From positions 48,539-112,538 of the forward strand of contig JABCZC010000004.1 of the NCBI GenBank assembly GCA_013289875.1: a stretch of 64,000 nt of DNA. Direction: 5' to 3'. Position numbers and translations under genes: made by a program. Origin of the DNA: Acidobacteriota bacterium (GTDB lineage: Bacteria > Acidobacteriota > Terriglobia > Terriglobales > Acidobacteriaceae). The notes under the pieces were generated by a model that saw only the letters and a list, made by a program, of their open reading frames with translations, ran no database searches and had not been told where the DNA came from. This document shows, piece after piece, positions 25,825 through 34,960 of the stretch (the first letter of the stretch is position 1; every line of letters begins with the position of its first letter).

Positions 25825-26412
25825 CTAACGCGCGCGCGCCAGCTTTCCGGGGTTCTTGCCAACAGGGGTTTTAGCGCGTGCTCCGACGTTCTTGGCGGTT
25901 TTTTTGCGAGCAGCGCTTCGGGTAACAGGCACTTTCTTCGCTGCAGGGGCTTTCGCCGCGCCGCTTGCCTTCTTCGTGGTGGTGGACTTCTTCGACCCCA
26001 CACCTGCGAAGAACTGTAGATTGCGCTCCTGGCCGAGCCGCTTCTTATCCTCGTGTGTGACCAGCAGGGCTTCAATCTGGACAAGCAGATCGTTCGTGTT
26101 CATGGGCTTCACCAGCACTTCGTCCGCGTCGTGCTCCTCTCCTTCGGAGCCGGGCATGGGGAAAGCAGTGAGCATGGCGACGGCGGGATTATAGGCCGAT
26201 TTTCTCGCCGCCAGCACGACTTCGTGGCCGGCGCTGTCGCTCTCCATGCGCATGTCAGTGATAACCATGTGGTACTGGTTGGCGCGGAGCTTCATTTTGG
26301 CCTCGCGCGCCGAGGCCGCAGTCTCGACCTCAAAGCCATTGATCTCAAGTACGGCCTGCAGGGTGAGGAGAATGGCCACTTCGTCATCGACCAATAAAAT
26401 GCGCCGTTTCAT
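25825..26412 (-). CDS. Response regulator receiver with histone H1-like tail
   Basis: Protein of 195 aa. Residues 1-120 are a CheY-like receiver: ILLVDDE with the acidic pair at 9-10, phosphoacceptor Asp53 in VITDMRM, and Lys102 in VLVKPM. No output enzyme or standard DNA-binding domain follows. Instead residues 141-195 form a Lys/Ala/Pro/Arg-rich, probably disordered tail (KKSTTTKKASGAAKAPAAKK...), like a histone H1 C-terminus. ATG at 26412 is preceded by AGGAATT. A tail like this may bind DNA or polyanions non-specifically; that is inference. Its partner kinase is not adjacent, though one lies at 27455. Confidence 0.87.
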   Translation of the reverse strand: MKRRILLVDDEVAILLTLQAVLEINGFEVETAASAREAKMKLRANQYHMVITDMRMESDSAGHEVVLAARKSAYNPAVAMLTAFPMPGSEGEEHDADEVLVKPMNTNDLLVQIEALLVTHEDKKRLGQERNLQFFAGVGSKKSTTTKKASGAAKAPAAKKVPVTRSAARKKTAKNVGARAKTPVGKNPGKLARAR

Positions 26413-26654
26413 AGAATTCCTGTCTTTCGTGTACATGTGTGAGCCAAAAAGCTTGTCGCCGGAACTGCCAGCGCATGCCAGGAAAAACCCCTGGCAAGGA
26501 GGCAGAATACCATGTCGAGAATTCTTACGGCCGCCAGGAGGGAAGGGCAGGCGTCATCGCCGCGGCCTTGCTGCGGGTAATTGCATCCAAAGAAACGTGA
26601 ACCACGGTATACTGAGTAGCTACGTGGCGACGCCACGAATTCTGGAGGACACCC

Positions 26655-27257
26655 ATCGATAAGCGTTCGGCCAAGCAGTTTATCCGCATCAATGAAAGAA
26701 TCCGCGCGCGCGAAGTGCGTGTGATCGACGACGCCGGCGAGCAGCTCGGCATTCTTCCCCCCTTTGAGGCTCTTAAAATTGCCCGTGAGCGCGGGTTGGA
26801 CCTGGTGGAGGTGTCCCCGACTGCGGTCCCGCCCGTCTGCCGCATCCAGGACTACGGCAAATTCCTCTACGAGAAAGACAAGAGCGACCGCGCAGCCCGG
26901 AAGAAGCAGAAGATCATCATCATCAAGGAAGTCAAGTTCTCCGTCACCGTCGACGAGCACGACTACCAGACCAAGAAGAACCAGGCTGTGCGGTTTCTGA
27001 CCGAGGGCGACAAGGTCAAGGCATCGCTGCGTTTCAAGGGACGCCAGATGGCACACCGCGAGCTGGGCTACGCCATCATCAACCGGCTGATCCAGGATAT
27101 TGGCGATGCCGGCTCGGTGGAGTTCATGCCGCGCATGGAGGGCACCACTCTGCACGCGATTCTGGCTCCCGGCAAGAAGGAAGCTCCCAAAAAGCCGTCG
27201 GCTCCCAAAGCGCCCGCAGCCGAGCCGGTGGCGCAGACGCAGAGCGCGCAATCGTGA
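26655..27257 (+). CDS. infC: Translation initiation factor IF-3, ATC start
   Basis: IF-3 prevents premature subunit joining and checks initiator tRNA and start codons. The conserved N-domain begins FIRINERIRAREVRVID and continues LGILPPFEALKIARERGLDLVEVSP and PPVCRIQDYGKFLYEK. The C-domain has VKFSVTVDEHDYQTKKNQAVRFL, KVKASLRFKGRQMAHRELG, and ends in an Ala/Pro/Lys-rich tail. An ATC codon at 26655 with GGAGG just upstream is the best start (200 aa); starting at the next GTG would delete the first conserved block. Non-canonical AUU/AUC starts are how IF-3 regulates itself in many bacteria. The usual rpmI-rplT genes do not follow. Confidence 0.93.
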   Translation: MDKRSAKQFIRINERIRAREVRVIDDAGEQLGILPPFEALKIARERGLDLVEVSPTAVPPVCRIQDYGKFLYEKDKSDRAARKKQKIIIIKEVKFSVTVDEHDYQTKKNQAVRFLTEGDKVKASLRFKGRQMAHRELGYAIINRLIQDIGDAGSVEFMPRMEGTTLHAILAPGKKEAPKKPSAPKAPAAEPVAQTQSAQS

Positions 27258-27454
27258 AGAGCGCTCGCCCTTGTTTATCGCACTAGACCCGCACTGTACG
27301 ATCTTAGAAGCGTTCATCCCATCCTTCAAAGCTGAGGGTGGGATGCGAGCGCACTCTTCCTGCGGCCTTCGTAAACCTGTGAAAAGCGGCCGGCAGTTGT
27401 ATACACTGGTGCATCCTGCAGCGGTTTCACCCCAGGCAGGAAGAGGTAGGGCTT

Positions 27455-29596
27455 TTGTCCGGTACTGCCGCCAAAGAAACCGATAGCGAAGTGAGCGAAC
27501 GTGGCTTGCGGATCCTCGTCGATGCCTCGGCTGCGTTGCTTACTGTCTCCGATGTAAACACCATGCTGGGACGCGTTCTTGAATGCGCCAAAGAGCTGAT
27601 CGGCGCCGAAGCCTGCGGCGTGTGGCGCAGCCTTGACGGAGGCTACAACTGGCGCATGCTGGCCTCTGCAGGGCTCTCCGATTGCAAGGGCGGCAGCCTG
27701 CTTAAGGTTCCCGATCCCTCTCTGATACCAGAAGTGGCCGCGCTCGAAGATGTTCGCTCTCTGCAGGTCCTCGCCGACCGGGTACCGTGGTATGACTCCG
27801 AACAGATTCGCAGCCTGATCTGTGTCACCCTGCGAATAGGAAACCGTCTCGCCGCTACCGTCACCTTCTACTACCGGAAGCGGCGCCGCTTCACGCGGGA
27901 CGAGACTCAATATGCGAGGCTGCTCGCGAATCTCTGCGCTTCTACGCTTTACATGTCCGAGCTGCAGGAAGCTCAGCAGCGCGAGCGTACCTCTCTCAAG
28001 TTTCTGGCGGAAGCCAGCGCCGTCCTCGCCTCATCCCTCGACTACCAGAAGACCCTCAACACTGTGGCGCGGCTGGCCGTCCCATTCCTGGCCGACTGGT
28101 GCACCGTGAGCATGTACGAGAATTCCAAACTCACGGCCATCGCCATCGCCCATGTCGATCCCGAACGCGAGCGCATGCTCGGACAGGTGCCTCAGGAATT
28201 CGGCGAACGGCTGCATGAAGCCGGAGGAACCGGAGCCGTTCTCTCCACCGGCAAGTCGCTGCTTTACAAGTCGCTTCCCGAAGAAGAAGTGGTGGCCGCG
28301 GCAAAGAGCCCGGAACACCTTGAGTGGATCCGATCTCTAAGCATGGTCTCGGTCATCGTCGTCCCGTTGAAGAGCCGCGATCGCCTAATCGGAGTGATGC
28401 ATTTCATCACCGACCAGAGCAAACGCCATTTCACTGAGGACGATCTCCACCTGGCGGAAGACCTGGCAGGGAGAGCGTCGACGGCTGTCGAGAATGCACA
28501 GCTCTTTCGCGAACTCGGGCTGAGCGAATCGCGCTACCGCTCCCTGATCGAAGCGACCTCTTCGCTCGCGTGGACCTCGGATCCGGAGGGCAAGTTCGTG
28601 GAGCCGCAACCGGCGTGGTCCGCGTACTGCGGACAGACCTGGGAAGAGTTGAAAGACCACGGGTGGGCGAATGCGTTGCACCCCGACGACCGGGATCGGC
28701 TGCTCCGCGAGATTATCGAGGGGACGGAGGACAAGCAGGAATTCCGTGGACGACTTTGGCATGTTCCTTCGAAGACTTACCGCCACTGCACCGTGCGCGC
28801 CGTGCCGATGAAAGATGAAGTGGGCCAGGTGCAGGAATGGGTGGGTGTGCTTCTGGATATCCACGATCAGATCCTCGCGGAGGAAAAGCTGCGGCGCACC
28901 GAACAGTTGGCGACAGCCGGACGCCTCGCCGCCACCGTCGCACACGAGATAAACAATCCCCTGGAGTCGGTCACCAACCTCATTTACCTGGCCCAACAAT
29001 CTGACGCTCTGGACCCCACGACCCGCTCTTATCTGGATACCGCTGCCCAGGAAATGCAGCGCGTCGCGCAGATCGTCCGCCAGACGCTGGGCTTCTATCG
29101 CGAGAACTCCGCTCCGAAAGATGCCGACATCGGCGAGATTGCCGCCGAGGTGCTGGATCTCTATCGCCGCAACTTCATGGCCAAAGGTCTCCGTGTAGCG
29201 TCAGAGATCGATGCTCAGGCAATGGCCTGCGTGGTTCCGGGTGAGATTCGCCAGGTGATAGCCAACCTCGTCGCCAACGCGATCGACGCCAGCAATCCCG
29301 GCGCAGAGATCCGCGTCACCGTAAAGAAGCAGGAAGAAGATGTGCTGATTCGAGTGGCCGACCAGGGCACTGGCATCTCAGAGGAAAGCCTCGGCCATCT
29401 CTTCGAGCCATTTTTCACGACCAAGAAGGACCTCGGTACAGGGCTGGGTCTTTGGGTAAGCCGCGGACTGATCGACAAGCACAACGGCACGCTGACCCTG
29501 GCAACAAAGACCGGGGAGCAGGATCACGGGACCACCTTCACGATTCTGCTTCCGGTGGAAGGCGAGAGCGACGGCGTCGACGCATTATCCTGCTGA
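27455..29596 (+). CDS. GAF-GAF-PAS sensor histidine kinase
   Basis: Cytosolic kinase of 713 aa without TM segments. Two GAF domains (about 25-170 and 185-350) are followed by a PAS domain (about 365-475, with LAWTSDPEGKFVEPQPAWSAYCGQ and HPDDRDRL). The HisKA domain has phosphoacceptor His497 in VAHEINNP. The HATPase_c domain shows N (VANLVANAIDAS), G1 (ADQGTGIS) and G2 (GTGLGLWVSRGL) boxes. It starts at TTG 27455 with a purine-rich AGGAAGAGGTAGGG site upstream. Its N-terminal GAF may bind a small ligand. The kinase domain resembles that of the histidine kinase at 52057. A receiver protein is encoded at 25825, but pairing is only possible, not shown. Confidence 0.92.
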   Translation: MSGTAAKETDSEVSERGLRILVDASAALLTVSDVNTMLGRVLECAKELIGAEACGVWRSLDGGYNWRMLASAGLSDCKGGSLLKVPDPSLIPEVAALEDVRSLQVLADRVPWYDSEQIRSLICVTLRIGNRLAATVTFYYRKRRRFTRDETQYARLLANLCASTLYMSELQEAQQRERTSLKFLAEASAVLASSLDYQKTLNTVARLAVPFLADWCTVSMYENSKLTAIAIAHVDPERERMLGQVPQEFGERLHEAGGTGAVLSTGKSLLYKSLPEEEVVAAAKSPEHLEWIRSLSMVSVIVVPLKSRDRLIGVMHFITDQSKRHFTEDDLHLAEDLAGRASTAVENAQLFRELGLSESRYRSLIEATSSLAWTSDPEGKFVEPQPAWSAYCGQTWEELKDHGWANALHPDDRDRLLREIIEGTEDKQEFRGRLWHVPSKTYRHCTVRAVPMKDEVGQVQEWVGVLLDIHDQILAEEKLRRTEQLATAGRLAATVAHEINNPLESVTNLIYLAQQSDALDPTTRSYLDTAAQEMQRVAQIVRQTLGFYRENSAPKDADIGEIAAEVLDLYRRNFMAKGLRVASEIDAQAMACVVPGEIRQVIANLVANAIDASNPGAEIRVTVKKQEEDVLIRVADQGTGISEESLGHLFEPFFTTKKDLGTGLGLWVSRGLIDKHNGTLTLATKTGEQDHGTTFTILLPVEGESDGVDALSC

Positions 29597-29635
29597 CGTT
29601 GCTCAACTCACCTGGGACGGCGGCAATGAATCCTC

Positions 29636-31786
29636 TCAGCGCTCGGCCTTGGCCCGCCACTTCGCTGCCAGTTCCGGATCGGCCAGCGCCTTCACGAATA
29701 CGCCCCCAACCACGCTGCGCGCCTGGAAGCCGATCTGCTTGCCGTTCTTTGTGTCGTACCAGTCGGTGAGCGGCACTCGCGTCGGTGTTTCATTCATCCA
29801 TTTCACGATTGGATCGAGCAGCGCAGTAAAGTCTGCAGGATTCTTCGTCATGGTCGCCGTCCACAACTCCCAGTCGAGCTTGGTGTAATCGGCGCGGTTG
29901 TCCAGCGGCAATCCATAAAGGTTCAGATGGCGCAGATAAAACGCGATCTCCGTCTCGCGCACCTTCGGCGCGAAAAGATCAAGCCCGAGAAGCTGATCCC
30001 ACACTAGGTTGTATTTTTGGCTCCACGTGCCTGAGCGGTCGAAGGCCAGCTTGTAGTGATCCCCGTCGCGAGCCATCTCCTCCCACTGCGTTGCCATCTG
30101 TTTCGCCGCCGCAGCGTAATCGTCCGCAACCGCGTTCTCTCCTAACCCGCGCGCCATCTCGGCATACGCGCCCAGTCCCTCGATTGCTTTGATGGAGAGG
30201 TTTGCATTGTGCGCCAGATGGCCTGCGAAGTCATCCGTGCATAACTGGTTCTCTGGATCGAGCCCCTTCTCGCGCACATACTTCGCCCACTTCGTGAACT
30301 CCGGCCAGAACTCCTTTGCCACATGCCAGTCGCCCTGCGCCTGCCCGAGCGCCGCGCCCCCATGGGCTTGGCCCAGGGCCGCTCCCAGGATCAGCAGATT
30401 CCCACTTTCCTCCACCGGCATCTGGTTCTCCTCGGTTTGCTCGCCGCCGCCGTACTCCTGCCCGTTGGCCAGCGGATAGCGGCCCAGATCGTGCGGTGCG
30501 AAAGGAAACTTCCATCGCGGCAGGCTTGCATATTCGAGCACGGGCCGCACCTGCGCTTCGAGCAGCGCAGGATTAAAGAACAGAAAGAACGGCGCCGACG
30601 GGTAGAGCACGTCCACCGTAGCGATATCGCCGTTCGAAAAATTCTCCTTGGCGAAGAGCATCGGCTTGCCGTCGAGATCGGCAACCAGGCCATGCGCAGC
30701 GAGAGCCTGCCGATAAGCCAGCATGCACAGCTGCCGGTATCCCGCGCCGCCCGCGTGTTCGAGATCACCGCCGAGTTCATCGTCGTATTTCCGGCCGCGA
30801 CCTTCTAGCGCCGCATACTCCGTCTCTGCCTGCGCCAACATTGCCTGCACCGTCTCGCCATTACGCTGCCAGTAAGGGCGCAACTTGCGCTGGAAATATT
30901 CGATCGCATATTCCTCGGTGTACGAGAGAAGCACATGCCTGCCCGCGGTCTGCCCCGGCGCCACTTCGATTCGAAGAAGCACCGCCAGGTGCGCTGCATG
31001 ATCGCGCGGTGTCTGCGGCATGTCCATGTCATCCGACGCAGGCAGAGCTCCGGCCTTTAGAAATTCTGCAATCGCCTGCGAGGATGCAGCGAGGGTCGCC
31101 TGTTCACTGTTCGGAACAGCAAGATGAAAATATCCCCAGTCGATGCGCAGATCGTCGCCCGAACGATTCAGCACCTGCTGATCACGCGACCCGATATTCA
31201 GGACGGTGAGTCCTGCAACTTGTGAGCGGCCCCACGTCACCTGTTGATTGTCAGTGTTCACTGCGACGCGCCCGTCCACATCAAGGAGCAATTCCACCTT
31301 GTGGCTCTTGCCGTCGGTACTGACGACGTTCCATATCAGATACGTCACCGGGCGCGACAGCAGGTCGAGATCTTGAGGAAACGCCGGCGTGAAAAAGATA
31401 AGCGCGAGCTTCACGCCCGCCGCCTCGAAGACATACACCGTATGCGTCGCCTCCACATCGACCGAGTCTTGCTTCATCGCTGGCACCGTCCGCGGATACG
31501 CGCCCATGTAGCGATAGGCCACTCCGTCGATGCGCGCGATCCCGGTGAGCGGCTGCTCCGCGCCCGTCCAATGACGTGTGGGCTGATCGGTAAGCTGGTT
31601 CGCCATGGACCAGATGCTGAAGTAGGGATTGTGAGTGATGAGCGGAACGGCCGGCGGTCGCGGCTGCTGAGCGCGGGCAACGGGATGCGAAGCCAACGCA
31701 GAGACAATGACTGCAAGCAGAAAGAACCAGGATCTAGCCGATTTCACGAAGCCCCACGATCTCAAACAGTGTTCACACTCAGCCAC
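29636..31786 (-). CDS. Secreted DUF4965 / glutaminase A-like protein
   Basis: Exported protein of about 716 aa of the GtaA glutaminase family (DUF5127, DUF4965 and DUF1793 blocks). A signal sequence (FFLLAVIVSALASHPVARA) precedes the conserved start PLITHNPYFSIWSMANQLTDQPTRHWTG. Later blocks include YRQALAAHG, KENFSNGDIATVDVLYPSAPFFLFFNP, FPFAPHDLGRYPLANGQ, and a (alpha/alpha) barrel-like C-terminus with TDDFAGHLAHNANLSIKAI. Fungal GtaA hydrolyses glutamine to glutamate; bacterial members are not well proven and some may be glycosidases. The start is GTG at 31786 or GTG at 31747. An unusual tandem ALGQAHGGAALGQAQG segment interrupts a conserved region. Confidence 0.85.
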   Translation of the reverse strand: MAECEHCLRSWGFVKSARSWFFLLAVIVSALASHPVARAQQPRPPAVPLITHNPYFSIWSMANQLTDQPTRHWTGAEQPLTGIARIDGVAYRYMGAYPRTVPAMKQDSVDVEATHTVYVFEAAGVKLALIFFTPAFPQDLDLLSRPVTYLIWNVVSTDGKSHKVELLLDVDGRVAVNTDNQQVTWGRSQVAGLTVLNIGSRDQQVLNRSGDDLRIDWGYFHLAVPNSEQATLAASSQAIAEFLKAGALPASDDMDMPQTPRDHAAHLAVLLRIEVAPGQTAGRHVLLSYTEEYAIEYFQRKLRPYWQRNGETVQAMLAQAETEYAALEGRGRKYDDELGGDLEHAGGAGYRQLCMLAYRQALAAHGLVADLDGKPMLFAKENFSNGDIATVDVLYPSAPFFLFFNPALLEAQVRPVLEYASLPRWKFPFAPHDLGRYPLANGQEYGGGEQTEENQMPVEESGNLLILGAALGQAHGGAALGQAQGDWHVAKEFWPEFTKWAKYVREKGLDPENQLCTDDFAGHLAHNANLSIKAIEGLGAYAEMARGLGENAVADDYAAAAKQMATQWEEMARDGDHYKLAFDRSGTWSQKYNLVWDQLLGLDLFAPKVRETEIAFYLRHLNLYGLPLDNRADYTKLDWELWTATMTKNPADFTALLDPIVKWMNETPTRVPLTDWYDTKNGKQIGFQARSVVGGVFVKALADPELAAKWRAKAER

Positions 31787-31833
31787 GGTGCAGTCTTTTT
31801 ATCAGAACAGGAGACCCGTTTCACTGGTTCGAT

Positions 31834-32295
31834 CTAACTAGTGTGGTCGAGAATAATGCGCCAGGCGTCGGGTTCGCGTTCCCCTTTGCCTTCGCGTTCA
31901 AAGATCAGAGAGAAAACGCCGCTGGCTTCACCACCGCCGCCCTCAGTCCTCGCCAGGTGGTACTTGCCCGTGACCACGGCATAATCTTTTCCCAGCATGC
32001 GCACAGCCAGCTCCGAAAAATCAAGCTTGCCCATCGCCTCATTGGTGGCGTACCGGGTCTTGTAGTTCTCCAGGATCGGACGATACCCCTGGCGTAGAGT
32101 TTTGCCGATAAACGTCGTATCCGGCGCGTCCTTATAGCCGTGCATGAAGGTGTCGATGTCGCCGCGATTCCACGCCGCCTCCTGATCGTGAAGCACCTGT
32201 TCGATGGCCGTCGTGTCCTTGGAAGTCTGGGCCAGCGCCGCCGCGCAGGTAAGCAGGATCACGCAACCAATTCCCGCAGATTTGTGAACTCGCAT
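31834..32295 (-). CDS. Exported NTF2-like (SnoaL/DUF4440) protein
   Basis: Protein of 153 aa with a signal peptide (IGCVILLTCAAALA) and a cystatin-like alpha+beta fold of the NTF2/SnoaL superfamily. The long first helix (TAIEQVLHDQEAAWNRGDIDTFMHGY) and the strands VVTGKYHLAR and SGVFSLIFERE...WRIILDHTS are typical of DUF4440. GGAGGAG precedes the ATG. Members bind or modify small molecules but many have no known activity. It is divergent from the molybdopterin oxidoreductase gene and downstream of nothing on its strand. Confidence 0.86.
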   Translation of the reverse strand: MRVHKSAGIGCVILLTCAAALAQTSKDTTAIEQVLHDQEAAWNRGDIDTFMHGYKDAPDTTFIGKTLRQGYRPILENYKTRYATNEAMGKLDFSELAVRMLGKDYAVVTGKYHLARTEGGGGEASGVFSLIFEREGKGEREPDAWRIILDHTS

Positions 32296-32383
32296 GGGTC
32301 TCCTCCGGATCGCAGTATTTCACAGCCTTTCCCACAGTCAGATCAGGCTTTCGTCGCTGTCTCGCCGGACATACAATCGAAGC

Positions 32384-34564
32384 ATGGCTACGCAGGCTGC
32401 GCCGAGGACCGTCCACACCGTCTGCTCGCACGATTGCCCGGACTCCTGCGGTGTGCTGGTTACGATCGACGCGACGGGCCGCGCCACACGCGTGCAGGGA
32501 GATCCGAGTCACCCAGTGACACGCGGATTCCTATGCGGCAAGGTGGCGAAGTACCTCGACCGGGTCTATTCACCCGATCGTTTGCTCTATCCCATGCGCC
32601 GCCGCGCAGCCGTCCCCAAAGGCCCGCTGGCACAGGGCCGCGAACTCGCGGCCTTCGAGAGGATCTCATGGGATGAGGCGCTCGCAACAACCGCGACACT
32701 CCTCCAGAAGATCAGCGACGAGTATGGACCCGAATCGATCCTGCCCTATTCCTACGCAGGCACCATCGGCGTTCTCGGCTACGGATCGATGGACCGCCGC
32801 TTCTTTCATCGCCTCGGAGCATCGCAGCTTGACCGCACCATCTGCTCCACAGCTGGTGGAGACGCCCTCGTATCCGTCTATGGCCGCAAACTGGGCACAG
32901 ACACGGAAGATTTTCGCGAAGCGCGCTACATCATCGCCTGGGGCGCGAATATTCACGGCAACAACATTCACTTGTGGCCCATGATCGAAGAAGCGCGGCG
33001 CAAGGGCGCGAAGCTGGTGGTGATCGATCCCTACGCGACACGAACGGCCCGGCTCGCCGACTGGCATATTTCCATCCGTCCCGGAACTGATGCGGCCCTC
33101 GCTCTGGGCTTGATGCACGTTCTCATTCGCGAGTCGCTCTACGACCGCGAGTACGTTGACGAACACACGCACGGCTTCGAACGACTGAGAAAGCGCGCCG
33201 CCGAGTACACGCCGGAGTGTGTTTCCCGTTATACCGGCATCTCGGCGGCAGACATTGAGCGGCTCGCCCGCGAATATGCGACCACCCTGCCTGCCGTTAT
33301 TCGCATGAACTATGGCATCCAGCGCGCGGAGAATGGCGGAACAGCCGCGCGCGCAGTCGCCATGCTGCCCGCATTGATCGGAGCGTGGAAGCACCGAGGC
33401 GGAGGCTTGCAGCTCTCGACCAGCGGAGCGTTTCCCTGGGACAAGCGTGCGCTGGAGCGTCCCGACCTCATGCTTGCCGGCCCGCTGAAGCGTGTAGCGC
33501 GGGCCGTGAATATGGCACAGCTTGGCCATGCGCTCACTGAACTCGACGCACCTCGCATCCACGCCATGTTCGTCTACAACTCGAACCCCGCGGCCATTGC
33601 GCCCGATCAGTCGCAGGTGTTGCGCGGCATGGCGCGCCCGGATTTGTTCACCGTCGTCCACGAGCAGTTCTTCACCGATACAGCCGACTACGCCGACATC
33701 CTGCTCCCGGCAACCACCTTCCTCGAGCACAAAGACGTGCAGGGTGCGTATGGCCACTACTATGTCCAGATCTCCAACCAGGCGATCGAGCCGCTCGGCG
33801 AAGCCCGCTCGAATGTGTGGGTCTTCTCCGAGCTGGCTCAGCGCATGGGGTTTTCCGAACCGTGCTTCCGCGATACGCCCGACGATCTGATCGCGCAGGC
33901 GCTTCACGAAGGGGGCGAGCAGCCCCTGTGGATGGAAGGAATAACCGCGCAGGCTCTCGACGATGCCGGCGGCCATATTCGGCTGAAGTTTGAAGCCGAG
34001 ACGGCAGGCGGAAGGTTCCTGCCCTTCGCCCATGGTGGATTCAAAACTCCCAGCGGCAAAGTAGAGTTTTATTCCGAAGCCTTCGCCGCTCAGGGACTCG
34101 ATCCGCTGCCCGGCTTTGTGCCGCCTACAGAATCGCGGCATGGCGTTCAAGCAAACGGCGACGCAGGGGTATACCCGCTGGAGTTTCTGCCGCGCAAGGC
34201 CGACAATTACATGAACTCCACCTTCGCGAATCTGCCTGTGCACCAGAAGATGGAGAATGGCTATCACGCCACACTCGAAATGCATCAGGACGATGCTTCT
34301 CAACGTGGCATCGCCGACGGCGATCTTGTCGATGTCTTCAATGCTCGCGGGCGAATTCAATTGACCGCACGCATTTCCGCAAACGGACATGCCAGCATAC
34401 CCGCAGGCGTCGTCGCATCGCGGCTCTCTTGGAACAAGCTTTCTCCAGGCGGGCACAATGTAAATCTGCTGACTTCGCAGCGCCTCACGGATATTGGCGG
34501 AGGACCGACCTTCTACTCCACTCTGGTCGAAGTGCGGAAAGCCGCTCCCGAAGCGAAACCCTGA
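32384..34564 (+). CDS. Molybdopterin oxidoreductase
   Basis: Protein of 726 aa of the DMSO-reductase superfamily. The N-terminal cluster motif Cys14-x3-Cys18-x3-Cys22-x28-Cys51 (TVCSHDCPDSCG...FLCGK) binds a [4Fe-4S] cluster. Molybdopterin-binding blocks follow: ILPYSYAGTIGVLGYGSMDRRF, GDALVSVYG, YIIAWGANIHGNN, KLVVIDPY-TRTARLADWHISIRPGTDAALALG, MNYGIQR, and NSNPAAIAPDQ. The C-terminal MopB domain ends HNVNLLTSQRLTDIGGGPTFYSTLVEV. No Tat signal is visible, so it is likely cytoplasmic. ATG at 32384 removes a 30-residue non-homologous extension. Substrate unknown; no electron-transfer partner or chaperone gene is adjacent. Confidence 0.92.
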   Translation: MATQAAPRTVHTVCSHDCPDSCGVLVTIDATGRATRVQGDPSHPVTRGFLCGKVAKYLDRVYSPDRLLYPMRRRAAVPKGPLAQGRELAAFERISWDEALATTATLLQKISDEYGPESILPYSYAGTIGVLGYGSMDRRFFHRLGASQLDRTICSTAGGDALVSVYGRKLGTDTEDFREARYIIAWGANIHGNNIHLWPMIEEARRKGAKLVVIDPYATRTARLADWHISIRPGTDAALALGLMHVLIRESLYDREYVDEHTHGFERLRKRAAEYTPECVSRYTGISAADIERLAREYATTLPAVIRMNYGIQRAENGGTAARAVAMLPALIGAWKHRGGGLQLSTSGAFPWDKRALERPDLMLAGPLKRVARAVNMAQLGHALTELDAPRIHAMFVYNSNPAAIAPDQSQVLRGMARPDLFTVVHEQFFTDTADYADILLPATTFLEHKDVQGAYGHYYVQISNQAIEPLGEARSNVWVFSELAQRMGFSEPCFRDTPDDLIAQALHEGGEQPLWMEGITAQALDDAGGHIRLKFEAETAGGRFLPFAHGGFKTPSGKVEFYSEAFAAQGLDPLPGFVPPTESRHGVQANGDAGVYPLEFLPRKADNYMNSTFANLPVHQKMENGYHATLEMHQDDASQRGIADGDLVDVFNARGRIQLTARISANGHASIPAGVVASRLSWNKLSPGGHNVNLLTSQRLTDIGGGPTFYSTLVEVRKAAPEAKP

Positions 34565-34639
34565 ACCGTCTACTGAATATGCCGGGGAGCGAACTCTCCT
34601 TCGTTCCGTTAGACTAAAGCCTGTTGATGCAGAGGTGCC

Positions 34640-34822
34640 ATGCCTTTGGCTGCGAGCTTCCAATGTGCTGGTTGTGGAGAGTGGAATGAAACTGTGGTGG
34701 ATGAATCAGGCGGCGGCCGGCAATGCTACGTGGAAGATTGCCAGGTCTGCTGCAAGCCGAATGTCCTTGATGTCCGATGGGACGTCAAAGGGTTTCTTAT
34801 CCACGCAGAGTTGGAAAGTTGA
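34640..34822 (+). CDS. CPXCG-motif cysteine-rich protein
   Basis: Small protein of 60 aa of the cysteine-rich CPXCG family, presumed metal-binding. It shows Cys9 and Cys12 (CAGCGE, where most members have CPxCGE), the TVVDESGGGRQ link, and the strongly conserved YVEDCQVCCKP block with Cys34, Cys37 and Cys38, plus Cys29. Length is typical. Function is unknown. It lies just upstream of the bamA promoter. Confidence 0.88.
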   Translation: MPLAASFQCAGCGEWNETVVDESGGGRQCYVEDCQVCCKPNVLDVRWDVKGFLIHAELES

Positions 34823-34888
34823 CCGCAGTTCGGCGCGGTGCGCGGCAGCTCGCTGATGGGGAACCGGACGCGGAATCAGATGGCGGAG

Positions 34889-34918
34889 TTGGGGTCTGCG
34901 GCATCCGTCCCATATAAT
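34889..34918 (+). promoter_or_regulatory. Probable bamA promoter
   Basis: TTGGGG (34889-34894) and a perfect TATAAT (34913-34918) lie 18 bases apart. Transcription would start near 34925, after any earlier candidate start codon, which supports a bamA start at 34961 or later. Confidence 0.6.
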
Positions 34919-34960
34919 CGCCTTTTACTCAAGATTGGCCTGATTTTTTGCAGTGAGGGT

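Noticed and set aside
32666..34663. Long open frame on the minus strand opposite the molybdopterin oxidoreductase
   Set aside because: It is the shadow of a high-GC coding strand; the plus-strand protein has strong family motifs.
34838..34960. Upstream extension of BamA from GTG at 34838
   Set aside because: A consensus-like promoter at 34889-34918 lies inside it, and the extension has no homology or signal-peptide character.
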